Assembly (NCBI GenBank): GCA_937900305.1
Contig: CALCCV010000013.1
Coordinates: forward strand, 1-5,525
Length of the DNA stretch: 5,525 nucleotides
Origin: an uncultured Pseudobdellovibrionaceae bacterium
Lineage (GTDB): Bacteria > Bdellovibrionota > Bdellovibrionia > Bdellovibrionales > Bdellovibrionaceae
Direction of reading: 5' to 3'
Shown in pieces: positions 5,129-5,525 of this stretch (its first letter is position 1; every line of letters starts with the position of its first letter). The position numbers and the translations under genes were made by a program. The notes beneath the pieces are model-generated. The model had not been told where the DNA came from. It was given only the letters and a program-made list of their open reading frames with translations, and searched no databases.

Positions 5129-5525
5129 ATGAGTGATGTTATAAGCAAAGCGATTGAGAATTTAGTTGAGGCGCAAAAATTAGCGATGAGTCGTCGCCCG
5201 AAAGTGGCAGGCTTTCCAGTGCTCGCTGAAACGCTGCGAATTTTTGGAGTGACTCGAAATTTTTGGGCGCTGCCTTCGTGTCAAAGTATTTATCAAACAA
5301 AATTTGGTTCGGTGGTGCAGCAGGGCGAGTCGTTGGTTTCGAAAACTTCTGAGGTTCCTAAATTTGATCAAGCAGCCTTGATTCGGGCTCTTCGCACTGA
5401 TCAGGCCGGAGAAAGTTCATTTCCGCAATTCTTGATGGCGTCGTGGGAAGCGGGTGTGGTGGGTTATGATATCGACTTCGAGCGGCGCACCTGCACCTAC
5501 TTCGGCGTGGCTGAGATCGGAAGAG
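5129..5525 (+). CDS. DUF1398 (YbcV-like) protein, 3' end cut off
   Basis: This is a conserved protein of unknown function. Relatives are scattered in proteobacteria and some are labelled phage envelope protein through E. coli prophage gene ybcV, a label I would not trust. 132 codons are visible, against a usual length of roughly 130-145. Family hallmarks are RRPKVAGFPVLAETLR (22-37), TRNFWALPSCQSIY (42-55), LIRALRTDQAGESSFPQFL (84-102) and ASWEAGVVGYDIDF (104-117). The ATG at 5129 directly follows an in-frame TAG (5126-5128), so no longer form is possible, and it matches the usual N-terminus, although no good ribosome site is seen. The last residues (about 128-132, EIGR) are encoded by adapter sequence, so the true C-terminus is missing. 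Its role in the cell is not known. Confidence 0.82.
   Translation, partial: MSDVISKAIENLVEAQKLAMSRRPKVAGFPVLAETLRIFGVTRNFWALPSCQSIYQTKFGSVVQQGESLVSKTSEVPKFDQAALIRALRTDQAGESSFPQFLMASWEAGVVGYDIDFERRTCTYFGVAEIGR
5514..5525. other. Illumina adapter remnant at the contig end
   Basis: The final 12 bases are AGATCGGAAGAG, identical to the start of the common Illumina TruSeq read-through adapter. They lie exactly at the edge, as untrimmed adapter would, and the DUF1398 protein stops matching its family there. They should be treated as artefact. Confidence 0.85.

Noticed and set aside
4809..5136. Two short plus-strand frames across the gap after the SDR
   Set aside because: They start inside the SDR gene or the terminator region, are rich in Ser/Phe/Cys from T-runs, and lack ribosome sites; the region is better read as non-coding.
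5129..5525. Prophage remnant, from the phage envelope protein label on DUF1398 relatives
   Set aside because: No other phage gene, integrase or attachment site is present, and the label derives from a single prophage location in E. coli.

Overview
The window looks like an assembled contig of ordinary bacterial chromosome with moderate GC, joined at both ends to sequence that does not behave like the rest. No phage, insertion sequence, CRISPR array, tRNA or rRNA is visible. Gene order and protein style suggest a Gram-negative bacterium of the Bdellovibrionota / former deltaproteobacterial kind. That placement is an impression from remembered family sequences and is weakly held.

Layout: (1) 1-105 is a very AT-rich stretch (24 of the first 100 bases are G or C) with a sharp composition break into the first gene. 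(2) 121-2263 (+) is a two-component pair overlapping by 8 nt: the membrane-anchored C-terminal half of a KdpD-type histidine kinase, then a complete KdpE-type OmpR/PhoB response regulator. A perfect hairpin follows. (3) 3418-2369 (-) is a FemAB-family (GNAT-fold) transferase, convergent with kdpE. (4) 3419-3563 is a 145-bp spacer rich in GATC and palindromes. (5) 3974-3564 (-) is an Rrf2-family regulator of the YwnA type with three cysteines. (6) 3975-4120 is the shared divergent control region. (7) 4121-4870 (+) is a complete classical short-chain dehydrogenase/reductase. (8) 4871-5128 is non-coding and holds a probable terminator, a weak promoter candidate and an operator-like palindrome. 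(9) 5129-5525 (+) is a DUF1398 (YbcV-like) gene running off the end. The last 12 bases equal the start of the standard Illumina adapter, so the true sequence probably stops near 5513.

How the parts fit: KdpD/KdpE normally senses potassium limitation or osmotic stress and drives kdpFABC. Those genes are not here and may lie upstream of the broken left end. The Rrf2 regulator and the divergent SDR form a familiar regulator-target pair. Candidate operators lie between them, and a related ATTTAAA..TGTAC element recurs before the DUF1398 gene, which raises a small redox or electrophile-responsive regulon as a hypothesis. I found no convincing new biological system. The most useful points are the two suspect contig ends, the shared operator-like motif, and the GATC/palindrome cluster.
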